NCBI GenBank assembly: GCA_031400455.1
Contig: JANNPX010000031.1
Coordinates: forward strand, 23,958 to 87,957
DNA from: JANXYW01 sp031400455
GTDB lineage: Bacteria; Chloroflexota; Dehalococcoidia; DSTF01; JACRBR01
Length of the DNA: 64,000 nucleotides
Direction: 5' to 3'
Made by a program: the position numbers and the translations under genes. Under the pieces are notes generated by a model that did no database searches, was not told the DNA's origin, and worked only from the letters and a program-made list of their open reading frames with translations. Of the stretch, positions 49,353 through 57,532 are shown piece by piece. How positions within the stretch are numbered: the first letter of the stretch is position 1; each line of letters begins with the position of its first letter.

Positions 49353-51728
49353 CTACTGCGACACCGGCTCCGTGAAAGCGCTGCGGAGGTAGTTGACGAG
49401 GTTCCAGATGTCCGTCTCCGAGAACGCCTTCGCATACGCCGGCATGGCGCTCCCAGGGTAGCCATTCGCGATGAACGCGTAGAACTGCGGGTCCGTGTGG
49501 AGCGGCGTGTGAAGGCGGAAGTCCGTCGGCGCAGGCGAAAGGCTCGCCGCATCCGGCCCGTCGCCGCGCCCATCGATGCCATGACAGGCGATGCAGTTCT
49601 GCTGGAACAGAAGCTTGCCGCGCTCGACCGATTCCGTGGTCGGCTTAACCGGGTTGCCGGCGGTGGCGTTGCTCACCGTGCCGTGGGTGTCGACGCCGAA
49701 CACCAGTACTGCCCCGGCGAGCAACAGCACCGTCGCAACCGTGATGCTCGCGCGGTAACCCTGCTCCTGGAGCCAGCGCAACTGCTTCCGGTAGATGATG
49801 ATCACCGCGCCGCACAGCGCGACCACCGCGCCCGCGACTTCGTTCCAGTTGAAGACCTTGAACGGCAGCGCGAAGTCGTCAGGCTTGCCGGCCGTTGTTA
49901 GCGCTGCGGCGCGATTCACAGGGAGGACGAAGAGATGCGTGACGTCGTCGCCGTCTGAGCGGCGGATCGTCACCTCTGTCCGCCAGTTGCCCGGCTGGGT
50001 GAAGTACGCGCCCGCGCCACGATACTCGCCGTCGGCGAAGCGGTTGAGGATGATCTCGGACGGCGCGACCGCGTTCGCGACGTCATCGTAGGTGAAGCGC
50101 AGCCGAGCGTACGTGACGGTCGCTGCGGGCTTGCCGTCGGCGGTTTGTACGGTGAGGTCGTAGTCGTTGAGCCCCACCCGGTTGGGCGAGACCTCAAGCG
50201 TCAGCTTCAGGTCGTCGCGCGTCGGGCTCTGGTTGAACTTGCTGGAGGCCGCGGCCAGTGCGTTGTCTTGCGCGATCTCACCTTCAGCCGTGGCCGTCTG
50301 ACTCAGCACGCCCACCGCCGCAAAGACTGCGACGACCAGCACGATCTCGACAATGATCGTGATGGGCAGCGCGCGCTGGAGTGTTGCGAGGCGGCGTGAC
50401 CAGTCGGCGCGTTGCGGTTCGGACGCGGCGCCGCCCTGCTGGTACAGGCCATCGATGACCGTCACTAACCGTGGCTTCAGAACGAAGGCGTTGAGGCCGG
50501 CGATCGCAAGCAGCGGCAACAGCAGGATGATCTTCGCGAGCAGCACTTTGCCGTACGTCGTGTCGACCATCGCGCTGGCGGTCGGTACCTCGGCGAGGCC
50601 GTTGAAGGTGCCGGTGGCGAGCACGACGATCACGCTGATGCCGGCGACGATGGAGAAGCGGTCAAACACGTTCGCCAGATAGAGGAAGCGCTCACCCTCA
50701 TCGTCGCGATCGCTCCCTCGGCGGTGCCAGCGGAGAAGCGGCGGCAGCATCACCAGCGCGCCGAGCCACGTCGACGATCCGACGAGGTGAATGAAGTCCG
50801 ATGCCGTCGACCAGAACCTACCGTTACCCGTGGCCGCGTGGCTAACCATCGAATAGGTGAACAGCGCGGAGACGCTGGTGACGAGGAGCACGCCGAGCCC
50901 GATGTTACGGCGGCGCTCACTCCCGCCGAGGAACAGCAGATCGCCACCAGCGAGCGCGACAGCGATCAGGATGAGCTGGATGCCGCGGTACTGGCCCGTG
51001 CGGATCGTCGTGAGGTAGCTCCACAGCCCTGTATCAGTCTCGAACCGACCGACGGTGCGCAGCACAAGGAACGCCGCAGCGATGAACGACAGCGGCAGCA
51101 AGACGTGGACGAGGTTGACGAGCCAGCGCTCGCTGGCGTCCATGGCGGCGTGGTAGGGCTCGTCCTCAAGGAACTTCGCGGCGGGACGCACGACCGCGAG
51201 CAGGAAGAATGTCGCACCGGCGACGGTGGCAAGCGCGAGGAGCGCCAGCCATTTCAGAGCGACGTCCACGTTGCTGGGGAGTAGGTCGCCCTCGCCAGTT
51301 TCCGCCGTGGCGTCCTCGAACGACGCGCCGGCAGGGAATGTGCCGTCGAGATTGAGCACGATGAAGGGATACGAGCCCTTAAGGTTGTGGCCGTCGACCG
51401 TCGAGACGTTGCTCCACTTCACGAAGTAGAGCCCGGGCTCAAGCGTCTTGACGCCGACGGACGCGAAGGTAGCATCGTTGTCGTCGAACGCGGTGGCGCC
51501 TTCGTCGAAACGATTTCCGTCCCTATCGGCTACCTGAATCTCGGTGAGCTTGCGCTCTACCGGCTCGCTGAAGTTGAGGACGATACGCACGGGCGGACGC
51601 TTGAGCGTCTCGTTGTTGGCGGGGTTGGCACGGATCAATGCTGCATGGGCGTAGGCCGGCCTCGCCGGGGCGGCCAAGGTCAGTGTGGCGAGAACGATGA
51701 GCGCGGCTAGGGCGGCGAGCTTCTTCAC
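49353..51728 (-). CDS. CopC-CopD copper-resistance fusion with C-terminal cytochrome c
   Basis: A 791-residue protein. Order: signal peptide; CopC domain starting with the Cu-ligand His (AYA-HAALIRANPANNE); CopD-type domain with about nine helices; a YtkA-like beta domain (LKLTLEVSPNRVGLNDYDLTV ... YARLRFTYDDV); two more helices; and a cytochrome c domain with CIACH haem site and axial Met in SAMPAYAKAF. This couples copper uptake or sensing to electron transfer outside the membrane. The GTG at 51728 starts MKKLAAL. It heads downstream of CopC and CHRD genes in one minus-strand cluster. Confidence 0.85.
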   Translation of the reverse strand: MKKLAALAALIVLATLTLAAPARPAYAHAALIRANPANNETLKRPPVRIVLNFSEPVERKLTEIQVADRDGNRFDEGATAFDDNDATFASVGVKTLEPGLYFVKWSNVSTVDGHNLKGSYPFIVLNLDGTFPAGASFEDATAETGEGDLLPSNVDVALKWLALLALATVAGATFFLLAVVRPAAKFLEDEPYHAAMDASERWLVNLVHVLLPLSFIAAAFLVLRTVGRFETDTGLWSYLTTIRTGQYRGIQLILIAVALAGGDLLFLGGSERRRNIGLGVLLVTSVSALFTYSMVSHAATGNGRFWSTASDFIHLVGSSTWLGALVMLPPLLRWHRRGSDRDDEGERFLYLANVFDRFSIVAGISVIVVLATGTFNGLAEVPTASAMVDTTYGKVLLAKIILLLPLLAIAGLNAFVLKPRLVTVIDGLYQQGGAASEPQRADWSRRLATLQRALPITIIVEIVLVVAVFAAVGVLSQTATAEGEIAQDNALAAASSKFNQSPTRDDLKLTLEVSPNRVGLNDYDLTVQTADGKPAATVTYARLRFTYDDVANAVAPSEIILNRFADGEYRGAGAYFTQPGNWRTEVTIRRSDGDDVTHLFVLPVNRAAALTTAGKPDDFALPFKVFNWNEVAGAVVALCGAVIIIYRKQLRWLQEQGYRASITVATVLLLAGAVLVFGVDTHGTVSNATAGNPVKPTTESVERGKLLFQQNCIACHGIDGRGDGPDAASLSPAPTDFRLHTPLHTDPQFYAFIANGYPGSAMPAYAKAFSETDIWNLVNYLRSAFTEPVSQ

Positions 51729-51779
51729 CGTTGCTGTGTCGCCCCCTCTCCCGTTGCCGGAGTCTTCCCGCTCTTCGAT

Positions 51780-52469
51780 CTACGCGCCGAGCCGCATTGT
51801 GTATTGCCAGACGCCCAAGCCTACAAGTACCGCCACGACCACCAGGGCGACGATCGCGTAGAGGGCGGTGTTGCTGTCGCTGTCGCTGCTCGTCGACGAG
51901 GCGCTCGTCGGTAAGGGCGTAGCGGCGGAGATAGCCGGCGATTGTGTGCCGCCGGCCGTGGCTGCGGGTGCCGCAGCGTCCGTGCGGACAGCGGACGGCG
52001 TGCCCGCGGCCGTCGTCACTTCTTCGAAGCCGATCTGTGCGAGCTGCGCGTCGTTCGCGAGATCGACAGTATTGGGCTGGGTGTTCACGTAGAACGAGAA
52101 TGCGCCCTCGATCGGGTCGCCGTCGGCGTCGGAGGTGTTCGTCCAATTGACGACGTAGCGACCGGGTGCGAGATCCGGCTGGAGCGGCACCGATAGCTTC
52201 GTGCGGTCGCTGCCATCGACGACGGCGGGGCCGTTCGTGACAGCGGCGCCCCGGTCGCGTGTGACTTCGATGCCGTACGACCCGCTGATCTTCTGGATCT
52301 CTTGCGAGAAGGCGATGTCGACGCGGGCGGGAGAGGTCGTCAAGACCTCTCCCGTACCCGGTGTCGAACTCTTGTAGCGGGCATGCGCGAAGACGGACGA
52401 CGCAGCCAGAAGGGCTGCGGCGGCCGCCGTCGCGAGTGTTAAAGCAACTACGATGCTGCGACGAGTCAT
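51780..52469 (-). CDS. CopC-domain protein with C-terminal transmembrane anchor
   Basis: A 229-residue protein. The signal peptide ends VFAHARYKSSTPGTGEV, so the mature N-terminus is His as in CopC. The beta-sandwich continues through VDIAFSQEIQKISGSYGIEV and GRYVVNWTNTSDADGDPIEGAFSFYV. A Ser/Thr linker leads to the C-terminal helix ALYAIVALVVVAVLVGLGVW. Probable extracellular copper binding. Between the fusion gene and the CHRD gene. Confidence 0.82.
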   Translation of the reverse strand: MTRRSIVVALTLATAAAAALLAASSVFAHARYKSSTPGTGEVLTTSPARVDIAFSQEIQKISGSYGIEVTRDRGAAVTNGPAVVDGSDRTKLSVPLQPDLAPGRYVVNWTNTSDADGDPIEGAFSFYVNTQPNTVDLANDAQLAQIGFEEVTTAAGTPSAVRTDAAAPAATAGGTQSPAISAATPLPTSASSTSSDSDSNTALYAIVALVVVAVLVGLGVWQYTMRLGA

Positions 52470-52484
52470 CGCAAGCCTACCTTC

Positions 52485-53501
52485 CTAGCGGCGCTTCGAG
52501 GCGAGTGCCCCGCCGGCCGCAACGATCATCGTACCAGCGACGACGAGCGCACCGAGTATCGCGGAAACTGCGAAGCCGTTCGAGCTGTCGCCCGCAGCGC
52601 CGGTGGAGGGCAGCGCTATCGCCACGTGAGCGTCGTGTGCCTCCGGCTGCGCCGGGATGATGCCGCAGGCGATCATCTTTTCGTCGGCCGCACCCGATCC
52701 GGCGCCCGCGTGCACGAGTATTACGTAGTTGCCGTTGGCGACCGTCGAGAACGGCACGTCGGCTGTCGTAACAGAGCTGCCGAACCCCGCCGCACTTGCG
52801 GTGATGGTGTCGAGGTCGGCCGCGTGAGCTCCCTCGAAGCAAGTCGATGCAACGTGGATGTGGGCCTTGTGCGAACTACCGGCGGCGAGACCAGTGAGGT
52901 ACACGCCGACCTCGGTCATGTCGCCGCCCTCGGCGGGGATGACCTCGATGCGGCCGCCCACATTGGAGCCGTTCTGCGGCACGACGTTTGCGACGAGGAA
53001 CGCGACCGTTGGTGGCTCAGCATCCTTGGCAGCGGCGTGGTCAGCGCTCGTGCCTTCATCGTCGTAGGTGTGCGTGTGCGGTGCCGCAGCCGGTACCGTC
53101 GGAGCGGAAGCGGCAGCGGCGGCGCCGACGGTGAACGAGAACTCTTCGCTGAGTTCATCGCCATCGTCGGCGGACGTGTTCGTCCAGTGGACGGTGTATA
53201 CGCCGTTTGGCAGGTTCGGCTTGAGCGCCACCGAGAGCGTTGTATCGTCACTGCCGACGGTGGGATTGCCCGCAGTGACGGACTGTCCGGTCGCGCCTTC
53301 TACATCAAGGGCATAGCTACCCGCGATCTTCTGGATCTCTTCTACGAAAGTGAGTGTCACCGTCGCGGGCGAAGCAGCAAGCACGGCGCCCGCGGCGGGA
53401 TTGGAGCTTTCGAGATCGGCGTGTGCGGACACAGTGGTAACGCTGAACCCGGCGACAGATAGGGCGAGGCCCAGGGCCGCGAGTCGAATGATGTTCTTCA
53501 T
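52485..53501 (-). CDS. CopC- and CHRD-domain surface protein with LPSTG anchor
   Basis: A 338-residue exported protein. Mature N-terminus HADLESSNPAAGAVL begins a CopC domain (VTLTFVEEIQKIAGSYALDV; YTVHWTNTSADDGDE). After a His/Thr linker comes a CHRD/SOD-like beta domain (KAHIHVASTCFEG ... NGNYVILVHAG). The end reads LPSTG, a hydrophobic stretch and ASKRR, a sortase-type signal. ATG at 53501. Directly upstream of the CopC gene in the same operon. Confidence 0.8.
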   Translation of the reverse strand: MKNIIRLAALGLALSVAGFSVTTVSAHADLESSNPAAGAVLAASPATVTLTFVEEIQKIAGSYALDVEGATGQSVTAGNPTVGSDDTTLSVALKPNLPNGVYTVHWTNTSADDGDELSEEFSFTVGAAAAASAPTVPAAAPHTHTYDDEGTSADHAAAKDAEPPTVAFLVANVVPQNGSNVGGRIEVIPAEGGDMTEVGVYLTGLAAGSSHKAHIHVASTCFEGAHAADLDTITASAAGFGSSVTTADVPFSTVANGNYVILVHAGAGSGAADEKMIACGIIPAQPEAHDAHVAIALPSTGAAGDSSNGFAVSAILGALVVAGTMIVAAGGALASKRR

Positions 53502-53512
53502 GTTCCTACCCC

Positions 53513-54076
53513 TCAATGTGTAGCTGGTGTCGAGCCGGAGTTCGGCGTGGTGCCTGCTGCTGGAGTGGCCGCTTCCTCATCATGAGGAGATACGCCGCCC
53601 GCGTCGGGCGGCAGGTCCTTCGTGACGATCGCCCAGACCTTGTCCGAAAAGTCGTGATATCCCTCGTGCAACTCGTGCGCGGGGTCCTTCGCTGCGTCCA
53701 CGTCGCCTGCATCAAGCGCCTTGAGCAAGTCGACCGCGTGGCCATGAAGCGTATCGGCCTCGGTCTTCAGACTCGGATCCCAGTCGGTGAGTGCGAAGAT
53801 ACGGACGGCCGATCGAGCTGCTGGAACGAACGTCGACTCGGCCGTCCCTTCGGCGAGCGACTCGTCCATCGCGTGAAGTGGCAACGCGCCGATCGTCACC
53901 GAAGCGAAGAGCATCTCGTTGCGCTGAACGCGCGCCGACAGCTGCTCCACGCTGGCTTGGGACGCGGTGCTGGAACTGTCCGCATTCTTCGTGTCGTCAC
54001 CGCATGCGGCGGCAACGACCGACGTGACGGCGACGATTGCGATGATGATGGACGTGGTGTGCTTGTGTAGAGCCAA
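53513..54076 (-). CDS. Lipoprotein of unknown function in the copper cluster
   Basis: A 187-residue protein. The signal peptide ends with lipobox VVAAACGDD. The mature part is helical with many His and acidic residues (GALPLHAMDESLAEG, LHGHAVDLLKALDAGDVDAAKDPAHELHEGYHDFSDKVWAIV), which could bind metal, and ends in a Pro/Thr tail. TTG at 54076 is chosen because AAGGAG lies 7 bases upstream. Confidence 0.65.
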   Translation of the reverse strand: MALHKHTTSIIIAIVAVTSVVAAACGDDTKNADSSSTASQASVEQLSARVQRNEMLFASVTIGALPLHAMDESLAEGTAESTFVPAARSAVRIFALTDWDPSLKTEADTLHGHAVDLLKALDAGDVDAAKDPAHELHEGYHDFSDKVWAIVTKDLPPDAGGVSPHDEEAATPAAGTTPNSGSTPATH

Positions 54077-54181
54077 TATGTTGCTCCTTGGATTGTCGGA
54101 TTCGATGTAATGTGGCCAAGCCGTGCGCCGTCTTTCGGCGGTGTGGCCGAAGGCGAGCATTGCGTACGAATGGATCACGAG

Positions 54182-54670
54182 TCAGGCGAAGGAGAGGGGC
54201 GGCCGCGTTTCGGGCCGGTAGGAGATGCCGACGAGCACGGTCGTCGTCACGAGCATGAGCAGCGCGAGCATGGCCGGAGTAGCCGTCAGTGGTTCACTCG
54301 TCAGGAGCTGCCCGAGACCGGAGGTGATGGGAGCGTCGGAGCAAGTGGCCGGGCTGGCGTGGCAATGCGATGCGTGTACTGCTTCCATCCCGGCAGCGTC
54401 GGAGTGGTGCTCTTGAACGAAAAGATGGTCGTACGGAACCACGGATGGGAGCAGCGCCAGGAAGACGAGGATGGCGACCCCTGAGGAAGCAATCCGCCTT
54501 CGGCCGCGGCGATGACGAAGCGTGCGGAGGGAGAACGGCGATCGGGGGAGCCAGATGGCGACCGCCGCCAGCGCGAATGCGATGCACGCGGCGGCGACGA
54601 TGGCCGGATCGACCGTCGCAACACGGACGGCCGTCTGGGCGATGTGCAGCAAGATGAGGGAGTCTGTCAT
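54182..54670 (-). CDS. Membrane protein with Cys/His loop, copper cluster
   Basis: A 162-residue protein with three hydrophobic segments: AAACIASFALAAVAIWL-like near residue 30, SSGVAILVFLALLPSVV, and PAMLALLMLVTTTVLVGISY. The loop between the second and third carries HHSDAAGMEAVHASHCHASPATCSD, rich in His, Met and Cys, typical of copper proteins. Start ATG at 54670. No family recognised; first gene of the copper cluster. Confidence 0.55.
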   Translation of the reverse strand: MTDSLILLHIAQTAVRVATVDPAIVAAACIAFALAAVAIWLPRSPFSLRTLRHRRGRRRIASSGVAILVFLALLPSVVPYDHLFVQEHHSDAAGMEAVHASHCHASPATCSDAPITSGLGQLLTSEPLTATPAMLALLMLVTTTVLVGISYRPETRPPLSFA

Positions 54671-54816
54671 GCGCCTTTCTGTCCGGCTCAGTATACCGGC
54701 CAACCCGTTTCGGATAGGTGCCGGACGGCTCGTATTGCAGGTGCGGGCCCGCAAACGTAGAATGAGCCCCTAGCGCATGACTGGCGACGGGTCGCCAACA
54801 GGAGGAGGACCATCTG

Positions 54817-55245
54817 ATGGCGCACGAAGAGGAACTCTCCAAAGTGGACTTGTTCGCGCAGTTCACCCGCAAGGATCTGACGCGTATCGGTCGCGCTGTG
54901 GTCGAGCGCAAGTACAAGCAAGGCGAGACGATCGTGAAGGAGGGCGAGCAGGCGGTCGCCTTCTTCGTTCTCACCAAAGGAAAGGTCGAAGTCTCGAAGG
55001 GTGCCGGCGCGAAGAAGCAGAAGCTCAACACGCTGGGTCCAGGCTCGGTCTTTGGTGAGATGGCGCTGCTGGATGGCGAGCATCGTGATGCAACGGTCTC
55101 TGCAGCCGAGGACGCGGAGTGCTTGGTGCTTTCGCGTTGGGACTTCGTCGCTGAGTTGCGCACGAATCCGCACATGGCGGTGGCGATGCTCCCGATCCTG
55201 AGCAAGCGGCTTCGCCGGGCAAACGAACGACTCGACCACATGTAA
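54817..55245 (+). CDS. Cyclic nucleotide-binding-domain protein
   Basis: A 142-residue stand-alone cNMP-binding (CRP N-terminal) domain: LFAQFTRKDLTRIGRAVVERKYKQGETIVKEGE, FFVLTKGKVEVSK, then GSVFGEMALLDGEHRDATVSAAEDAECLVLSRWDF. The phosphate-binding cassette (FGEMALLDGEHRDATV) has the conserved Glu and Arg (here shifted by one). No DNA-binding helix-turn-helix follows. AGGAGGAGGA precedes the ATG. A class III cyclase is encoded at the other end of the window. Confidence 0.85.
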   Translation: MAHEEELSKVDLFAQFTRKDLTRIGRAVVERKYKQGETIVKEGEQAVAFFVLTKGKVEVSKGAGAKKQKLNTLGPGSVFGEMALLDGEHRDATVSAAEDAECLVLSRWDFVAELRTNPHMAVAMLPILSKRLRRANERLDHM

Positions 55246-55271
55246 CTGTCCGCGGTTACCGATGCGGAATA

Positions 55272-55304
55272 GAGGAGCGGTCTTCGGGCGGCTCCTCCTT
55301 CGTT
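55272..55304 (+). terminator. Rho-independent terminator of the cNMP-binding gene
   Basis: GAGGAGC (55272-55278) and GCTCCTC (55291-55297) pair, followed by CTTCGTTTTCG. Confidence 0.6.
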
Positions 55305-55402
55305 TTCGTTCGCCCCGCTCAGGCAGACGGGCAACGCAGGTGCGTGTCCGGAGCGTTCAATCGCGACGCTGACTCTTGAGGGGAAGCACGGACTGACCTC
55401 GC

Positions 55403-55801
55403 CTAGCTCTGAGCCTTGGCGAACATCGTGCTTGCCGCAGCGCTACGGGATGCGACGTGCCGCTCAGTGGCTGGGCGTTCCTCCGGAGCGAGCGTGTGCT
55501 GCATACCCCACGCGAAGATGGCCGAGACGACGGGTTCGAGTGAGAGTCCGAGCGTCGTCAGGTGATACTCCGCGCGGAGCGGGTGCTCGCTATAGACCGC
55601 GCGCTCGATAATGCCGTGATACTCCAGAGACTTGAGGCGGTCCGACAGCATCTTCGTAGGCATCCCCGGCGAACGCTTGCGGATCTCCGTGAATCGTGTA
55701 TCGCCGAGGAACAGATCACGGACGACAAGCAGCGTCCAGCGGTCGCCGATGATGTCGAGCGTCCGTGCGATGGGGCAGAGCTGACCGTATGCGCGAGACA
55801 C
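55403..55801 (-). CDS. HxlR-family winged-helix regulator
   Basis: A 132-residue HxlR regulator: CPIARTLDIIGDRWTLLVVRDLFLGDTRFTEIRKRSPGMPTKMLSDRLKSLEYHGIIERAVYSEHPLRAEYHLTTLG is the full family domain with a Cys near the N-terminus that often senses redox or reactive electrophiles. GTG at 55801 is preceded by AAGGAG. It is divergent from the VOC-family gene, a common arrangement for electrophile response. Confidence 0.88.
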   Translation of the reverse strand: MSRAYGQLCPIARTLDIIGDRWTLLVVRDLFLGDTRFTEIRKRSPGMPTKMLSDRLKSLEYHGIIERAVYSEHPLRAEYHLTTLGLSLEPVVSAIFAWGMQHTLAPEERPATERHVASRSAAASTMFAKAQS

Positions 55802-55847
55802 TGTGTAGAACTCCTTGCAGCTGGCGCCACATCAGCCTACCAGTCGA

Positions 55848-55876
55848 TTGACATCCGCGGGAAGTCGCTCTACTAT
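55848..55876 (+). promoter_or_regulatory. Promoter in the HxlR/VOC divergent gap
   Basis: TTGACA (55848-55853), 17-base spacer, TACTAT (55871-55876). It reads toward the VOC gene (leader ~110 bases). Its place between the two genes fits control by HxlR. Confidence 0.6.
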
Positions 55877-55995
55877 CTGAACTGTCTCAAGTCAGTCCGG
55901 CGGCAAACCGATGGAGCGAGCCGCCGCCTAGACAGCGAAGCCATCAACTGCTGATGAGAATCTCGATTGTGACATTTTAGGAAGGGAGTCGAATC

Positions 55996-56340
55996 ATGGC
56001 GCAGCCAGTTGTCCACTTTGAAGTGGTAGGTAAGGACGGGAAGAAGCTCCAGGAGTTTTACGGCAAGCTGTTCGACTGGAACGTCGACGCGAACAACCCG
56101 ATGCAGTACGGCATGGTTGCGGCCGGCGAGGGCGGCATTGGAGGGGGCGTCGCGGCATCGCCGGACGGAAAGCCGGGCGTGACCTTCTACGTGAACGTCC
56201 CGGATCTGGCGGCGGCCTTGAAGATGGCAGAATCGCTGGGCGGTAAGACTGTGATGCCGCCGATGGCAGTCCCCGGCGGTCCGGAGATTGCGCAGTTCTC
56301 GGACCCGGAGGGGAACGTGATCGGGCTGTCGAAGATGTAA
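55996..56340 (+). CDS. VOC/glyoxalase-family protein
   Basis: A 114-residue vicinal-oxygen-chelate fold protein: VVHFEVVGKDGKKLQEFYGKLFDW is the first beta-alpha-beta unit and FYVNVPDLAAALKMAESLGGKTVMPPM the second, with QFSDPEGNVIGL at the end. His and Glu positions could bind a metal. Family members detoxify aldehydes or bind drugs; the specific role is unknown. GGAAGGGAG precedes the ATG. Confidence 0.82.
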   Translation: MAQPVVHFEVVGKDGKKLQEFYGKLFDWNVDANNPMQYGMVAAGEGGIGGGVAASPDGKPGVTFYVNVPDLAAALKMAESLGGKTVMPPMAVPGGPEIAQFSDPEGNVIGLSKM

Positions 56341-56520
56341 GTCGGGCGCCGATCCGACGAAGAGCACCAATCCAGATGTATTGGAGCGGGGGCGATACTG
56401 CGCCCTCGCTTCTTGTTGCCGCGAGCGGCCGACGATCGTTGTTCGTGTCAGATTCCTATGATAGGATTCGCTGCCTAATAGCGTAGAAATTCACAAACTT
56501 TTCGCGACGGGAGACGGCCG

Positions 56521-56892
56521 TTGATCGAGCAGTTTGGACGGGGCGGCTTCCTCCTTGTCTTCGCGGTGATCTTTCCTCTCATCCCGGTCCTCGCATCGGT
56601 GGCGCTGGGCGTCTTCAAGATCCGGCCGAGCGCGCCTGACCCGATCAAGGAATCGGTCTACGAATGTGGCATGGTGCCGATCGGGGACGCGCACGTTCGG
56701 TACAACGTGCGCTACTACCTGTTCGGACTGCTGTTCGTGGTGTTCGACGTGGAAGCGGTGTTCCTGTACCCGTGGGCGGTCGCCTACCGGCAGCTCGGCG
56801 TATACGCATTCGTCGAAGGGATGATCTTCATCTCAATCCTGGTGGTCGGATTCGCATACGCCTGGCGCAAGCGCGCACTGGAGTGGATCTAG
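56521..56892 (+). CDS. nuoA: NADH-quinone oxidoreductase subunit A
   Basis: A 123-residue three-helix subunit of respiratory complex I. KESVYECGMVPIGDAHVRYNVRYYLFGLLFVVFDVEAVFLYPWA is the highly conserved region, including the loop Cys. TTG at 56521 with GGGAG upstream. Stop overlaps the nuoC start by one base (TAGTG). The 180-base gap upstream holds a TATGAT at 56457-56462 that could be the operon's -10, without a clear -35. Confidence 0.92.
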   Translation: MIEQFGRGGFLLVFAVIFPLIPVLASVALGVFKIRPSAPDPIKESVYECGMVPIGDAHVRYNVRYYLFGLLFVVFDVEAVFLYPWAVAYRQLGVYAFVEGMIFISILVVGFAYAWRKRALEWI

Positions 56893-57443
56893 TGCCACAC
56901 TCGGTGACGCTGACTCTGCCCGGTACGCAGGTAGCTGAGCGTATCCGCGCGTCGCTGCCGAACGCGGTAAAGAGCGCAAATACCGATTACGTGGTGCTCG
57001 AGCCGGCGAGCGCCTTCGACGCGATGGCGCTGCTTCGGGACGACGAGCAGCTCGATGGCAAATTCCTGGTACAGATGTGCAGCGTCGACATGATCTCGCG
57101 CATCGACGTGGTGTATCACTTCGCGTCGCTGGCGCAGAACCACATCTTCGAGGTGAAGGTACCTACGGATCACGAACAGGCTTCGGTGCCGTCGATTAGC
57201 CCTCTGTGGTCGGGCGCCATCCTGCAGGAGCGCGAGATATACGACCTGATGGGCGTGAAGTTCCCCGGGCATCCGGAGTTGACGCGCCTGTTCCTGTGGG
57301 AATCGTTCCCGGGCCATCCTCTGCGGAAGGACTTCATGGCGATGCCCGGTGGGCGCAAGCCGGGTCTCAGCCAGTTCCCAAAGCAGGTCGTCGGCCAGAC
57401 GGGCCAGGAGTTCCGGCCGAAGGCGCCCGGCACGGGCGAGTAG
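56892..57443 (+). CDS. nuoC: NADH-quinone oxidoreductase subunit C
   Basis: A 183-residue hydrophilic arm subunit. FLVQMCSVDMISRIDVVYHFASLAQNHIFEVKVP and the signature EREIYDLMGVKFPGHPELTRLFLWESFPGHPLRKDF are clear. GTG at 56892 overlaps the nuoA stop. nuoB normally lies between nuoA and nuoC but is not here. Confidence 0.92.
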   Translation: MPHSVTLTLPGTQVAERIRASLPNAVKSANTDYVVLEPASAFDAMALLRDDEQLDGKFLVQMCSVDMISRIDVVYHFASLAQNHIFEVKVPTDHEQASVPSISPLWSGAILQEREIYDLMGVKFPGHPELTRLFLWESFPGHPLRKDFMAMPGGRKPGLSQFPKQVVGQTGQEFRPKAPGTGE

Positions 57444-57532
57444 CAGCGCAGCGAAGGAGGTTGGAGGTCACCACGCCGGAGTCGATGGTAGCGCACTGAG
57501 CGTGGCCGTCCGGTTGCATCCTCCACATCCAG

